In this document: piece by piece, positions 9,991 to 22,750 of the stretch
How positions within the stretch are numbered: position 1 is the first letter of the stretch
How the letters are laid out: every line of letters starts with the position of its first letter
Assembly: GCA_035235625.1 (NCBI GenBank)
Contig: CP141150.1
Span: 24,382,756-24,446,755 of the forward strand
Length of the DNA: 64,000 bases
DNA from: Saururus chinensis
Lineage: Eukaryota > Streptophyta > Magnoliopsida > Piperales > Saururaceae
Direction: 5' to 3'
Made by a program: the position numbers and the translations under genes
Notes under the pieces: model-generated
Database searches by the model: none
Told to the model about the DNA's origin: nothing
What the model saw: the letters and a program-made list of their open reading frames with translations, nothing else

Positions 9991-11834
9991 TACTACAATG
10001 CTCGGTAGTTATGCGTTGCTACTACCTGAGTATAGTAGCGATGCATATGAGTAGGCATTATTATTATTATATATTTTTTATTTTTTAATATGTTATAAAA
10101 TAATTTATAATTAATTTTTTTCCTCCCCCCTCTCTCTCTCTCTCTCTCTCTCTCCTCATTTTCAGGCACTTCTACCATAGTGGCGACGCAGATGGACTCC
10201 GTCACTCAGGTGTGTGCCTTACCCAAATTTTGCCCTTCCAATCTACGCCCTTCCAACTAGCAGAGACTTGTGAGACTTAAATCGGAGCAAATTCAAGGAA
10301 GATCACTCCCGAATTCACGTGCTTGCTGAAGCATTCCCCATGAGTGTACGAGGGGATAACGGGAGGAACTTAAGTCATAGTCCTCATAAATGTGTGAGCA
10401 ACAATAGGTCTCGCTTCAAAGATGTTTTAACTATCTTGGTAAACTATTTACTTTGCATGTTTCGCTAAGAATCTATTTGAATTTTGTCAGTCAAGTTTTT
10501 GGGTTTGAGCAAAAGAAGTGCTTTCTAAAAATCCATTTTTTCCTTCGACACCGTTTCTCCCTTTTCCCTTCTTTCTCTCTCTCTCATCTTTCCACATCTC
10601 TCTCCTCCCTCCTCTCTCCTCACACTCTCTCTCTATCTCTTTTAATTTATTTTTTTTAAATAAAAATATTCCTACTAGCAACGCATATAAGTATGCATCG
10701 CTACTAACCTGGGGTAGTAGCGATGCATACGAATATGTTTTGCTACTACACTAAAATAGTAGCGACACATATACGTATGTGTCGCTACTACCCAAGTTAG
10801 TAGCGACACATACTTATTTGTGTCGCTAATAAGAATTTTTTTATTTTTTTTAAATTTAAAAAAATTATAATAACAATTTTAACTCTCTATCTCTTTGACT
10901 TTCTCTCCCCTCTCTCCCTCTCTCTCCATCTCTATCTCTCTCCTCTCTCTTCCCTCTCTCTCTCCCCTCTCTCCTCCCTCCCTCCCTCTCTCTCTCTCTT
11001 TTTCCTCTCTATCTCCTCTCTCTCTCTCTCTTCATCTCTATCTCCCTCCTCTCTCCTCCCTCCCTCTCTCTTTCCTCTCTCTCCTCACTCTCTCTCTTCA
11101 TCTCTCTCTCTCCCCTCAGTCTCTCTTCCTCTCTCTCCCTCCTTCCTCTCTCTCTCTTCTCTCTCCCCTCACTCTCTCTTTTATTATAAATTATATTTTA
11201 AAATTAAAAAGAAAATTTTATAAATAAAATATATTATATTTAAATAGTGAAAGTTTAATCTATTATTGACACTGCCTTTTAATGAAAATTTAATATTTAT
11301 ACAAATAGTCAATATTTATGAAAATATATTATATTTAAAAAATGTAGTTTAAATTTTTTAATATTTATTAAATAGATAATAGAGATATGCGTCGCTATTA
11401 TCAATGCTATTTGCAATGCTTGTTTACAAGCGTCGCTATTAGTTTTAATTTTTTTTTATTTTAAATTCATTACTATTAGCAACGCTTTTTCACAAGCGTC
11501 ACTATTGTGAAAACTATTAGCGACTCTTAAGAAAAAGGGTTGCTAGTAGTTATGAATTTTTTTTAAAAAAAATTAATACACATATCTTTTAGTGACGCTT
11601 GTTTAAGGCGTCGCTAATAACATAAATATTAGCAATGCATAATATAAAGCGTGACTAATATGATTAGTATTAGCGACGCTTTATATTATGCATTGCTAAT
11701 ATATGACTATTAGCAATGCTTAATATAAAGCGACGCTAATAGTGGTTTTTTTGTAACGTTTTTTAATGTGTCGCAATTAGTAATTTTTAGCGACGCTTGT
11801 TTTTGCGTCGCTAATAGTACATTTTGTTATAGTG
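9990..11834. mobile_element. CACTA-like non-autonomous element
   Basis: The right end is TTTTGTTATAGTG, the inverted form of a CACTA-type terminus (CACTATAACAAAA). The left end is a weaker CTACTACAATG. Inside are the subterminal words typical of the family (GCGTCGCTAATA, TTAGCGACGC, GTAGCGACACATA) and long CT tracts (10560-10630, 10895-11180). No transposase. The flanks are copies B and C of one repeat rather than one split copy, so no clean target-site duplication is visible. The left boundary is uncertain by several bases. Confidence 0.65.
10895..11180 (+). repeat. Long polypyrimidine (CT-rich) tract
   Basis: Almost pure CTCTCT/CCCTCT sequence on the plus strand for about 285 bases. The open frame across it is a low-complexity artefact rich in Ser, Leu and Pro, not a gene. 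Such tracts recur in the other CACTA elements of the window. Confidence 0.85.
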
Positions 11835-13010
11835 CATATCAGGAATATATTTTTTTAATTTAAATTTAAATGTTATTTGTACCCTAGTAAACACCTCCAT
11901 CCCCCAATTCAAGTAAAAAATGTTCTACTTTTTACTTGAGTCCCCCATCACATTCCTTACCATTTCCCCCAAGATATGAACCCCACCCCCTCCGATCCCC
12001 CAAAATAGCTTTTTTTAATTCTGGTGACTTCTCCCTTCTTCATCTTTTTCTCAATTTTTTAGATTTTACTACGACCACTGGCCAGGCCATAGGCAGTTGA
12101 CTGCATCTAGCATGGCGATGTCCAGCTTGGTCCTGGCCGAAGCTAGATATCCGGATAAAACCTTAGCTGCGGCCAAATCTAGTCTTTGCCAGATAATGTT
12201 GCCATGGCCTATTTGCTATCATGTTGTGGACTGTTTGTCTGCATCGTGCGGACTACTGGCCGCAACCAGATCTTGGTGTGCCCAGATGGCTTAGTTAGCC
12301 AAGTGCAGCCAGCCGCCACCAGGCAGGTTGTCCAAAGCTAGAGAGGGGGCAGGTAGGCTAGTGGACTGGAGTAGGCTGGGGAGGAGGGGCTGAGGTTGTG
12401 GTGGCATTGGTGAGAAAGAGAGGTGAAGGTGAGGGTAGAATATTTCATGGCGATTTTTATCTTTTCATCACAACATTTTTTAGATGTGGGGGCTTTTCAT
12501 CTTGCCTTTAAAAAAACGGCTTTGCTCACCCAGCTCCATCCCAAAGTGACAAGCGTGGCTTATGTTTACCGTACGACCAAAGTAAATGACTCTCATCGTA
12601 TGACTAGGCAATCAACACTCGATGGGTGGGACATTTTCCTAGATAGGGTTGGGATAAAGAAAACGGGGGACAAATGAATTTAATTTGGTGCAATTAGCCA
12701 CATCCTTTATATTTTAGGCACAAGTCATGTAGTCTATGTTGACACACCTTATCACATTACTCATTAACATGGAAGACATACAATTTATGTTCCTAAATAA
12801 CACACATGATTATGTTACTAAGTAATTGTGTAATTGCATCTCATAATAAAAATGTTGCTACGTAACAAAGTGTATGCCAACACGCTAATTAGTAGCATAA
12901 CAATAATTAAGAGAAAGTGACGTAGCTAGTGAACTTTATTTTTTAGTGCATGTTACGATAGTTATATGTTAAGAGACCCATTAATCATATTAAATTTTAG
13001 TGGTTTTGAG
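11835..13010. repeat. Dispersed repeat, copy C
   Basis: It matches copy B from the GGAATATATTTTTTTAA-like start through GCATCTAGCATGGC and GGTCCTGGCCGAAGCTAG, and copy A further on (AGAGGTGAAGGTG, TAGATAGGGTT, AAGAGACCCATTA). About 12690-12900 holds a segment without a match in copy A, with repeated GTTACTAAGTAA-like words, perhaps a small insertion. No gene recognised. Confidence 0.6.
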
Positions 13011-13099
13011 CGCTAACTACAAAAAAAAATTATTAATTTGAGACTAACTCTAAATTTTATATTAAGATAAAAATATCTCTTATAGATTGTCCAACACCA

Positions 13100-13540
13100 A
13101 TCTGCATTGACAATGTTGCTTTCCTTGACCCCTACACCACCCTCGTCTGCAGGCCCTACTAAGTCCCCTTCCTCCTAAACCTTCCCCTACTCCGGCCACC
13201 CCGTCTTTGGCGAGCTATACCCCATCTTCGCTAGTGCACTTGTCTGCCTCGATGACCTCAATGGCACCTCCTGTGGCCCCTACGAGCGACTCCCACTCTA
13301 GGTGCTCCTCTTCCACTCTTACTCCCCCCGCTGACCCCTTTGCTCCCAGGCCTACTAAGCCCATCGGAGATACACGGGGAGGATGTGGCAGAGGAACGAC
13401 AAGCTCAGCTTCTGGAGCTAAACTGAGAAGGAGGCCAAGGGATACGTGAGGGAGAAGGGCTGCCCCTAGGACTCACCTTCCTCCAACAAATTCAGATGTT
13501 CATCTCTTTTAAATTAGATTGCTGACCCACTATTCAATGT
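13100..13540 (+). other. GC-rich gene-like fragment, unrecognised
   Basis: This is much richer in GC than its surroundings and codon-like in texture. Frames read peptides such as NVAFLDPYTTLVCRP, then in a second frame HPVFGELYPIFASALVCLDD, then NDKLSFW and EAKGYVREKG, so the coherent reading switches frame. It looks like a decayed plant exon or captured gene fragment. I do not recognise the protein. The stretch to about 13755 has no clear feature apart from a short peptide-like stretch LQLRMGMRVGAIDVYAL at about 13560-13610. Confidence 0.4.
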
Positions 13541-13754
13541 AAATCCGAAAATTTGAAAGATCTCCAGCTGCGAATGGGCATGAGGGTTGGTGCAATAGAT
13601 GTATATGCTCTGTAGACCTGAGCTGCATATTTGGACACAACTTGGTCCAATTGCCTCCTTCAACATAAACTATAACTATTTACTCATGTTGTTATATATA
13701 AAAAGAGTAAAGATTTAATATTTTTGTTAAATACAAAGAGAGTAAAATTTACTA

Positions 13755-13990
13755 CATTTATTTGGAGAGGTCCTTGGTGGTGACGATAACATCAGGGTCG
13801 CTATCGGGGAGGAGGAGCTTGTCAAGGATGAAGGGGGCGATGGAGGCGGCGATGAGGGGCTTGTAGTTAAGAGAGGAGCTTGCAGTGGAGGAGGCACTGG
13901 AGCTACTGCAGATGGAGAGGGAGACAGAGGAGGAGGCAGGGTTGTACTCATGTAGGTGTGAGTGGCAATGTGGTAAATCTCTAAATCTAG
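13755..13990 (-). pseudogene. GC-rich coding-like fragment, duplicated at 24780-25090
   Basis: On the minus strand a frame reads NYKPLIAASIAPFILDKLLL, followed by PDSDPDVIVTTKDLSK and a stop, preceded by a Ser-rich stretch. The same DNA, diverged, is found in the same orientation at 24780-25090, on the other side of the LTR stack. The family is not recognised. The Ser-rich front end could be a transit peptide, but that is inference. Probably a degraded gene copy. Confidence 0.45.
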
Positions 13991-16900
13991 CTGAAATCGA
14001 GATAGACGGTGTAAGATCTCTTAATTCTTTTCTTTAATTGTGTGAATTGTTTAAATTTATTTGTTTACCAGTTTGATTAATTTTTTTGGGTTATGGGTTA
14101 GTTAATTATTAATTTCTTGGGGTTAAATTTTATTTTAAGAGTTTTTGCGTCAAACTTGATATACACAATTTTTACCGATTTAATGTGAGTTTCTTCCCTG
14201 TGGGACCCACATCAGTGTGGTGGATGTGCAACTCATTTGACCTTCTAATCTTCTAGTACTTTATTTAAGTAGGTTTGGGTGTAATTAAATTTATTTTCAG
14301 GTCAAAAAGTACCCTTAATTAGCCACTTAGGACATTTTCTCCTATTTTTCAGCCCAATAGTTCGTATTCTTAGCCCAAAACTATTACTATATAAGGAAAA
14401 ACCCTATCCATTTGCAAAATGGGGAAGGGCTATGTCAAAGAAAGAGAAATTGCTCAACCCACATTTTCCAAAGAAGAAACCTTGATTATGGTGAGTTTTC
14501 TTCCCTTAATCACGCATAATTTTTTGATTTTGGACTTAATCACCCCTATCGTCATTTCTCCTATCTCAATTCTTGATTTTCTTCCATCAAAATCATGTTT
14601 TGAATTTCTATTAAGAACCCCAATTAGGTGATTTTCGTTTTTAATCTAAGGATGTCTTAGATCAATCCTTTTTCAAGTTCATTTGTGTCTATTAGCCAAT
14701 TTTAATTAAGTTTTGATAGAAACCCTAACCTTTGGGTAGGATTTCTTGAGGTTGATGATCGTTCAAAGGATTCAAAGGCTTATTAGTGGTAAGATATTTT
14801 TACCTTTAGTGGTTTTTCTTCATTGGAATGCATGATTATAGGTTTATTTGAGTTCTTGCTTCATTTTGATGAATATTTGTGATTTGTTAAAAGCATGTAA
14901 TTTATGGTCATTTTGGTATGATTAAGCATGAAAATGATTAGATCCATCATGTTATAAGCTTAGATTTTAATTATATAATGTTCTATGGTGATTTTTGAAT
15001 TTATATGGAATTTCAGAATGTTTTCGGCTTTACATTCGAGAGGTCGAAGACAAACCAAAAAAGTGGACTAATACATGTGTTCGAACAGGCTAATAGACCA
15101 TTCGAATGGCGAGGCATTCAAACGGGCTATCTAGCCATTCGAACGGCCTACTAGGTCGATTGAACGACTATGAGGCAGTTTGGTGAAAATGGCTTATTTA
15201 GTAAATTTTTGGCCATTTCTTGTTCTTTTCTCATAATTCTAATTCTTACTAACTATGATGAGTTATGATTACCTACAAATGTCACCTTAATTGCATGTGA
15301 ACTTTCTTTAAATTATGATTTAGCTTAAACATAACGATGACTATACTTGTCTAGGTTTAGCATGATGTTCTATTTGTTTTAAATTCGTATTTCAATGATT
15401 TCTTCGCATTTATTTCATGATTCCAGTAGGTTATAACTATAATAAAGTATGGATACTTGCACATGTCACATTGATTATAGGTGATTCATGTTCCATCTGT
15501 TTTAGCTTAAGTATGAACACTACCATGCATACACATTCTTGCATATGCTTATATGATTTTATTTGTTACAAATGGACCATACATATGGATTGATTAGAGT
15601 ATGTTTATTCATGCTTACATTCGTCAAATTTTGCTTACATATGTAAGTGATGATTTCTCATGTTTGGCTGTGATTAATTGATTGGATGCAATTAGATGTC
15701 ATTAGTTGCTAGACTAGCCACTTGGAGGTTTATTGAATCGGTTATATGTCCGAAAGGACTAGGTTTTCGTTTTACATCCCTTTGAGGACCGGTTGCCTCC
15801 CCAGGTTGAGAAAAGCGAATTTGATATATGAGAAATTGATATGTTATCTAGACCCTAAGAATTCAGGCTGGTATGTCCGTATGCACCGGCTTACCAAGAG
15901 GTATTTCCTAGTTAGAGACTTACCTAAACTACTCTACTTTTCCTTTTTAGGAATTCAGATCTTCTCTACAAGGAACTGTCCTGGGTGAGCAGGGGTACTT
16001 TCCCAGTTAGGGAACTTACCCAAACTGCTCTAGTTTTCTTGTGTAGGAATTCAAACTTTCCCTGCTAGAGATTGTCCTTGTTGAGTGAATCTGCTTGTGC
16101 TTTGGCCAAATTAAGCATAATTATTTTCTTAATTGTGAGACATTCACCAGATAGTATATCTATGTGTATGTAATATAATGCTCATTGACACATATTGTGT
16201 AGGACCAATGATGCTTATGTTACATATGGTGCGCATGACATGATTATACTTAAAGATGCAGTAAGAAATTGATTCGATATAAATGATTATGCATGGTGAA
16301 TGTGCATATTGATACTTGATTCATGTAAGATATAAATGTTATAATAAGATTCATATGATTACATGTGATGTGTTTATGTGTTATGAATTATGAATGAACC
16401 TATAATGCACATGTGGCATGAATGTGTTTATAGAATGTGATTTACATCAGATGCATAGGTGGCATGAATGTGTTTATGAAATGTGATTCATATAATGATG
16501 CACAGGTGGCATGAATATGTATATGTAACGTCCGGGAATTTTCTAAATTTTCGAAGTCAACCACACAGAAATTAGGGTATTAGACCCTTTAACATTCACA
16601 TTGGAATAACATGATCATTGGTTGGAATTGGAGTCTAAGACCTATATAAATGGAAAGTAGATAGAAAGATCTTTAAAACGCCGCCATGAATACGCAAATT
16701 GGAGTTTAGATGAGGGAGATATGACTGTTTGAAGTTGATCATAAGCGTAGGGCCCGTTTACCCGAATTGGTCGCGCAAATTATCCATTTATGTCACTATA
16801 CGGGCCCGATTAATTAGACAAAAATTAATTGTTGAGGCCCAATTAGGTTACCAAATTGAGAAGGTTTTGCCCAAACTTCTTAGGGGATTAGGAACCCTAA

Positions 16901-17487
16901 TCCACCTGCCTATAAAATTTAGGGCTAATGGAAGTGGGGGTTGGCTTTGTCCGTTAAGGGAAGAGAGAGGGAGTCGGAGAAGATGAAGGGTATCGACGAC
17001 CTGGGGAGGAGCATGCACAATGGTCGAAGGTCGAGGAGGTAAGATTACGGATTAAATGTAATTCCTTGTTGTTAAATTAGTGTAAATTAGTACGAGATTT
17101 TTTATTGAAATCATGGTTAGGAAAAACCAAACCTTTGTGATTAAATGGACAAATAATGAGGGTCGAGGGAGAAGATTGTGGCGGAGGAGCGGAGACATAG
17201 GTCTGCAACCGTTGACCGATAGTGGCCAAATAATGGAATCATTGCGGCAAACCACACATCGCGGTCGTCCAAAGGGGAAAGGAATGGCATGCAAGACACC
17301 ATCTTCTCTCCCATCTCCGTCTGCTACGAATTTCCCTATGCTATGAATTTTACCAGTCGAGGTTGTGGTTAGATTCGGCCAGAAGAAGGGGAAACGAGGT
17401 CGCTATCTTTTCCCTCCTCTATTCCTGTGCAGAAACACGGCGGCAGCTGCATTTGTCCCTGCTTTGGGGAGTTGCCCGTGTAGGAGA

Positions 17488-18258
17488 TAGGGGTGTTCAT
17501 GGATGTCCGTATGTTCGTCCGTGTTCGCGTCCGTTTTTATATAGAATGGACAATTTTTTTTGTCTGGGCCGGACACGAACAAAGTTTTTTGTCTGCACTA
17601 ATAGGGAGCTAGGGACACAGACATACCCTTGTCCGTGTCCGCGGACGCCTGTGTCCGCCACTTACCTAAGATTCTCTTAATAATAGTAATAATTATTACT
17701 AACTATAAGAAAAAAATAGAATTTAATTCCAATGTAGCATTTTAGGACAGTTCTAACATGCTACATAGACACTTGACAACTTGAAAACATAAATCCAGTA
17801 CTTGTGTACCATGTTAAAACAGTCCTAAAATACTACATAGGCACTTGACAATTTGAAAACATGAATCTAGTACTTATGTATCATGTTAGAACAGTCCTAA
17901 CATGTTACATAGGTACTGGACAGTTTGAAAATATAAATATAGAACTTATATAATATGTTAAGATAATCTTAATATACTACATGAGTATTAGATAACTTGA
18001 AAACATAGTTTTAGTACTTATGTAACATGTTAAGACAACTTTTACATGTTATAAAAGTTCTAAAAAAATTGGATTGGGATAAAAATTTTGTTGTTGAAAT
18101 ATTTGTCCATGTCCGTCCGTGTCTGTAGCAGACGGACTTGGGCAAAGTATAATACGGACTAAGGCGGACACGAACGGACACGAACAAGAGTTATTCAAAT
18201 GATGGACAGACACGGACAACCCTATGTCCGCGTCCATTTCCGTCCGTGAACACCCCTA
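17488..18258. mobile_element. hAT-type non-autonomous element, 771 bp
   Basis: The ends are TAGGGGTGTTCATGG and its inverted form CCGTGAACACCCCTA, extended by long imperfect inverted repeats rich in GTCCGTGTCCG words. Eight-base flanks GTAGGAGA (17480-17487) and GCAGGAGA (18259-18266) match at seven positions, the size expected for hAT elements. The AT-rich middle has repeated TAACATGTTA and ACTTGAAAACAT words. No transposase. Confidence 0.85.
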
Positions 18259-19092
18259 GCAGGAGACCCGTTGTGCGGGTGTGGGTTTCACTGGAAGATC
18301 TCATTGGATCCGGCCTGGATCCAGCTGCTCCCTAGTGGTGTTCTTCCGTCAGTGGCGAGAGGGCTAGGCTAGAGGTGTCTGGATTCGATCCAGCCGCTGC
18401 CAACAGCCTTGCGAGCATCTCCACAATGAAGATGACCTACAGGTCCAGCCCGTCCCGGGTTTTAAAAAAAGAGAAGGGAAGTGAATCGGGTCCAGTTCAG
18501 GGGTATAAGTGTCTAAAATATGGAAAATTAGTAATGTATCTAGAGAGAGGTGGGAGTTTCCTGACCAAGTTTCAGATCGGGAAAAAATCTCAAAGCCCAT
18601 AAAATGACCCTTTTACCCCTTATAATTAAATTATCATATAATATTCACTTACCCAAATTAGGGGCTCCGATTCAGGGGCCTATGAGTGGATTTAAAAGTT
18701 GGAAAATTTCCAAGTAAGAACTTAATGTGTACCCTAAGTTTAGACCAAACCACATAGTGAGAAAAAATCCCAGTGAGTGAATAATTGGCCTTTTTCTCCC
18801 TAGGGTTTAAGATAAACTGTCAAGGTCGGTTCAAGGGGCACACGACCCCGGTAAATGCTAAGAAAATTACCCCGAGTCCATGATGTCAAGTAGTACCCTT
18901 TAACCAAATTTTTGACCCATTAGATGTTAGGAGGGCTTTAAACAAAATGATAGAAATACCCCTATGAGCGGACTGCCCACATTCGTGTAAATGGAAGCGT
19001 GAGTCGATTTGAGAGTAAAACCTTAGGAGAGAGTAATAACTTAAATAAATAGAAGGGAAATGAGATGACTAGAATGATCCAAGGTAGGTTAC

Positions 19093-22000
19093 TGTCACGC
19101 CCCAGCACCACCCGACCCGAGCCAAGCCCGGTCCAAGGGCCAGTCAAGGGCACGGGGGCGACAGAATTGAAAGGAATTAAACGGGAATAGCAAAAGACTT
19201 AGCCCCACATACGGGCGATCTAACTAGCGGAGTTATGCACCACAGAACCTTTGAGCAAAAGTAAATAAGGATAAAAGAGGACTTTAACTTTAATCTAGTC
19301 CACAAGTCTCAAACCGACATACTTAAATTCTGAGCCAACACACATGACTCGAACCGAGGGTCTCAAACAGGTCTAAACTCATAAGACATACATAAGTCCA
19401 AAACAAGATCAATCATACATGATGTTATAAACTCAAAATAAAGTAAATCAGACAAGCATAATAAAGTCTAAAGGCCTCCACGCCTAATCCCATGCTCTCC
19501 CCGCCCTTTCCTCATACAAAGGGTCCTGCGCATCTGCACGTCACGTCGTGCAGCCCCAAAACAAAAGCACAAGAAAGAGGGGTGAGTAAAAACTTAGCAA
19601 GGTTTGCATACGGTGACAAAAATCAGAAAAACATCATGGCATGACAATTTAGCAATTCAGATTCAAAATTAACATGATAAACCCCTTTTTTTTATCATTC
19701 TCTCGCTAAACGCCTAATATCTATAACATAAGAGCTATAATGCACATGACACCTACCAAAGTCAAGCATAACTACTCATATCATAATTTAGCATCCATCC
19801 TACATAAGAAATGATCTTCATCCATTCAAAATCAAGCATAATAGCATGCACGAGAAGGGTCTCTAACACACCTTTCAAATCATGCACATTCATCACATAA
19901 CCCTGCATAATAATGTCTCAATCACAACTATTCAAATTGTGCATTCATATCTCATCAACCTGCATAGTAGTGTCTCATTCACACATCATCACATAATGTA
20001 GATCCATATAATTCATTCATAAATCATTCACCCTACACGATAAGTGATTCAATCACACTATTCTACATCATGCATAATCAATCACATCCACATATGTCAC
20101 ATAATCCAAATATCCCTACACAACCTGTGCAATTTGGGCATAATATTATCACATACTCATGCATTTCATCAAATGGTAAATGTCTCCATCAAGGAGAGGA
20201 ATGCAATCATATCATATCATATCATATCACCCGCTTTGGACGTAATCCGATTTCCTAACTGGAAACCTAGGGCATTGCCCACTCTGGATACAGTCCGAAT
20301 TCCCTACGGAAAACTAGGGTGTAGGGGTAGTATCATAAATACAATCATATCATATCACCCGCTCTGGACGTAGTCCAATTTTCTACTGAAAACCTAGGGC
20401 ATTGCCCGCTCTGGACACGGTCCGAATTTCATAAGGAAAACTAGGGTGTAGGGGTAGTCAGCCCCTCTGCTCACTCTGGACTATCCACACGGGAAGTTCA
20501 AATTCCATAAGGAAAACTAGAGTAGGTTTCCTCGCTCTGGATAGTCCGGGTCAGGGACGTCCGAATTCCATAAAGAAAACTAGAGCAGTGTGTTCACTCT
20601 GGACATCTCTGCGGTGGAAGAATCCGATTTCCTCAAGGAAAACTAGAACACGTGATAGCCAGTGCACAAAGGCATACCACATTGGATTCTCAAGGTCTAG
20701 GTTTGACTGTCTCCATAAATATATCTCACCCGCATTAATAGTTCAAATCAACTCAACTTGTCGCGACTCAAATAGACTCAACCCAGGAAGTATACATGTT
20801 CCTCATAGGAACTCGAATCGAAATCATGTCCTTTCAGACTAATCAAATTTTGATTAAGCCAATGACCGATTAATTCGGCACACAATTTTACAACATTGCA
20901 TCCAATCTATCAAACTCGGCTAATCTTGATAAAGTCTTAATCGGAAATCCGTTTTATGATGCATGCAACATGGTACATACATAGGCAAGGCATACATGAA
21001 TTCTAATTCATGATACTATACATTTATAATCATAATACTCTACACATCATCATAATCATTTCCCCCACATGTGTGTGTACATGGTAGAAACATCTCATTC
21101 TAAGCATATTAACATGCCTTGTAATTAACTCACCAATGCACCACATGTGCACATCAACATCTAATCGTGGATTCCATTGGAAATCTTGGGTGAAAATCAT
21201 CGAAAATCATCAATTAAGTCAAGCGTAACCACATGCTACACACATGCAAGCACATTCACCTCACACTTGAGTCTAGGCATAGCACTAACATTCACCCATC
21301 ATTTAACTACATCCTATAATGATATATTAGTTCATTAGCATGTTGTAATTCTACTTAAAACATGCTTAAACTATAGGGAATCAACCACTTATATCTTCAA
21401 GATAGCAATTCTAACATGTATATCCAACTACAAGCCATTTCACATAGACTTTAAATATACACCATAAATTCTAAACATCAATAACATGCTCTTACAGTAG
21501 CTTATTCTAGCTTAAATCACTCCACATAAACATAAAAATGATATTTGGGAGTAGAGATATCGAAATAAGTAACGTGCATAAAATGGTCAATTTCTGCAGT
21601 ATAGCCATTCAATCGCCCTGTAGGGCCGTTTGAATGGCTGAACTGAATATCAGCCCGAAAACACGTTATGCCATTCGATCGACATAACAACAATTTCTGG
21701 GTTGTCTTCTCCATGTTGAAAACCAAACTGAAACTTTACATGCACTTCATAAAACATCAAATTTCATTCCCAAACTTCATTATGATAAAATAAAACCTTC
21801 TAAAACATCAAATATAGTCATTATTAAGTAAAGCCCCAAGAAAATAACACCAAAGATTTAGCTTTTATCACATCACCATTAAAGCACACATGCATGCAAC
21901 CCATTTCAACATTCCTCAAATAAGAAATCTAAAAATCACAGCAAGTTTAAGATACAAAAATCCTTACCTTCCAACAAGTTCTTGATTCGAAATAATTCCT

Positions 22001-22750
22001 TAAACTCCTCCAAAACCTACCCAAAACATGATCTTTATCAATACCTTCATAAAATCAATTTAGAGCATCTAAACCTTTCGAAAAACCTTAGATCTAGGGT
22101 TCAAGAAACCCAAAAACGAAATTCCAAACATTAGATCTTGAAATAAAGCTTCAAATTAGTAGCTTTATGCTTTGAAATCGAGAGTAAACTATAGGAGAAG
22201 AAGGGATTTGAAAAGATTTATGAAAACCCTAATGGATTTATGAAAGATTAACCAAAACTTACCTTAATCTCCTTTCTCCCTTAGGAAATTGGGGATAAGC
22301 CCAAATGCTCCAGGTTTCAGCCCTTTCCCAATTGGGAAAGTGGTTGTGCCCTTCTTTTATAGAAAAGGTTGGGTTAGACAAAAATAAATAATGGGGTACA
22401 AATAGAATTTATAACTAAAAATGGATAATTTTGCTATTACAACCCAAATTTAAAATCTAAAAAATTCTGAAATAATTTCCCAATGTCTTAGTTTGATGTT
22501 AGAAACATTTTGGGTTAAAAATTCAAATTTCGGTTGTGGGGCCTATGGTGGGTCCCGCCAAACCCTAATTTTTTGGAAAAATAGTAAAAATTCTAAAAAT
22601 TCCAAAAAAATATTAAATGACTTAAATTAACTTAAAACTTGAAATGTGAATAATTTTTTTGTTAAAACCTTTGTTAACCACTTAAAATTTGAAAATAGCC
22701 CAAAACCGATTCGAGTTAACATTAAACCATATAAATGCAATTAAATAGAA
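19093..22750 (-). mobile_element. Nested Gypsy-type LTR (level 3), minus strand
   Basis: On the minus strand it ends ...CTGGGGCGTGACA, matching the end of the level-1 LTR. It has a CTATAAAAG box (near 22355) and, 3' of it, parts that follow the same order as the level-1 LTR at 14390-16500 (GGGACCCACC, then the CATTCGA motif region, then CTCACCCC and TTTTGGGG). Around 20220-20660 it contains diverged tandem units of about 65-75 bases with CGCTCTGGA and AAAACTAGGG. The right boundary near 22.75 kb is estimated from spacing, not from a visible end. No coding capacity. Confidence 0.55.

Noticed and set aside
10895-11227. Open frame of 110 residues rich in Ser, Leu and Pro
   Set aside because: It is the translation of a CT-rich tract; both strands and several frames are open for the same reason. 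The same holds for frames at 10453-10754, 52136-52484, 54605-54880, 57713-58028 and 58262-58453.
13727-13951. Minus-strand frame of 74 residues starting MSTTLPPPLSPSPS
   Set aside because: Another frame of the same DNA gives a more protein-like reading (NYKPLIAASIAPFILDKLLL), so the Pro/Ser-rich one is probably a shadow.
14010-14030. A firm left end for the level-1 LTR
   Set aside because: TGTAAGATCTC is a plausible start, but the flanking five bases (GACGG against GACAA) match poorly, so the boundary is kept tentative.
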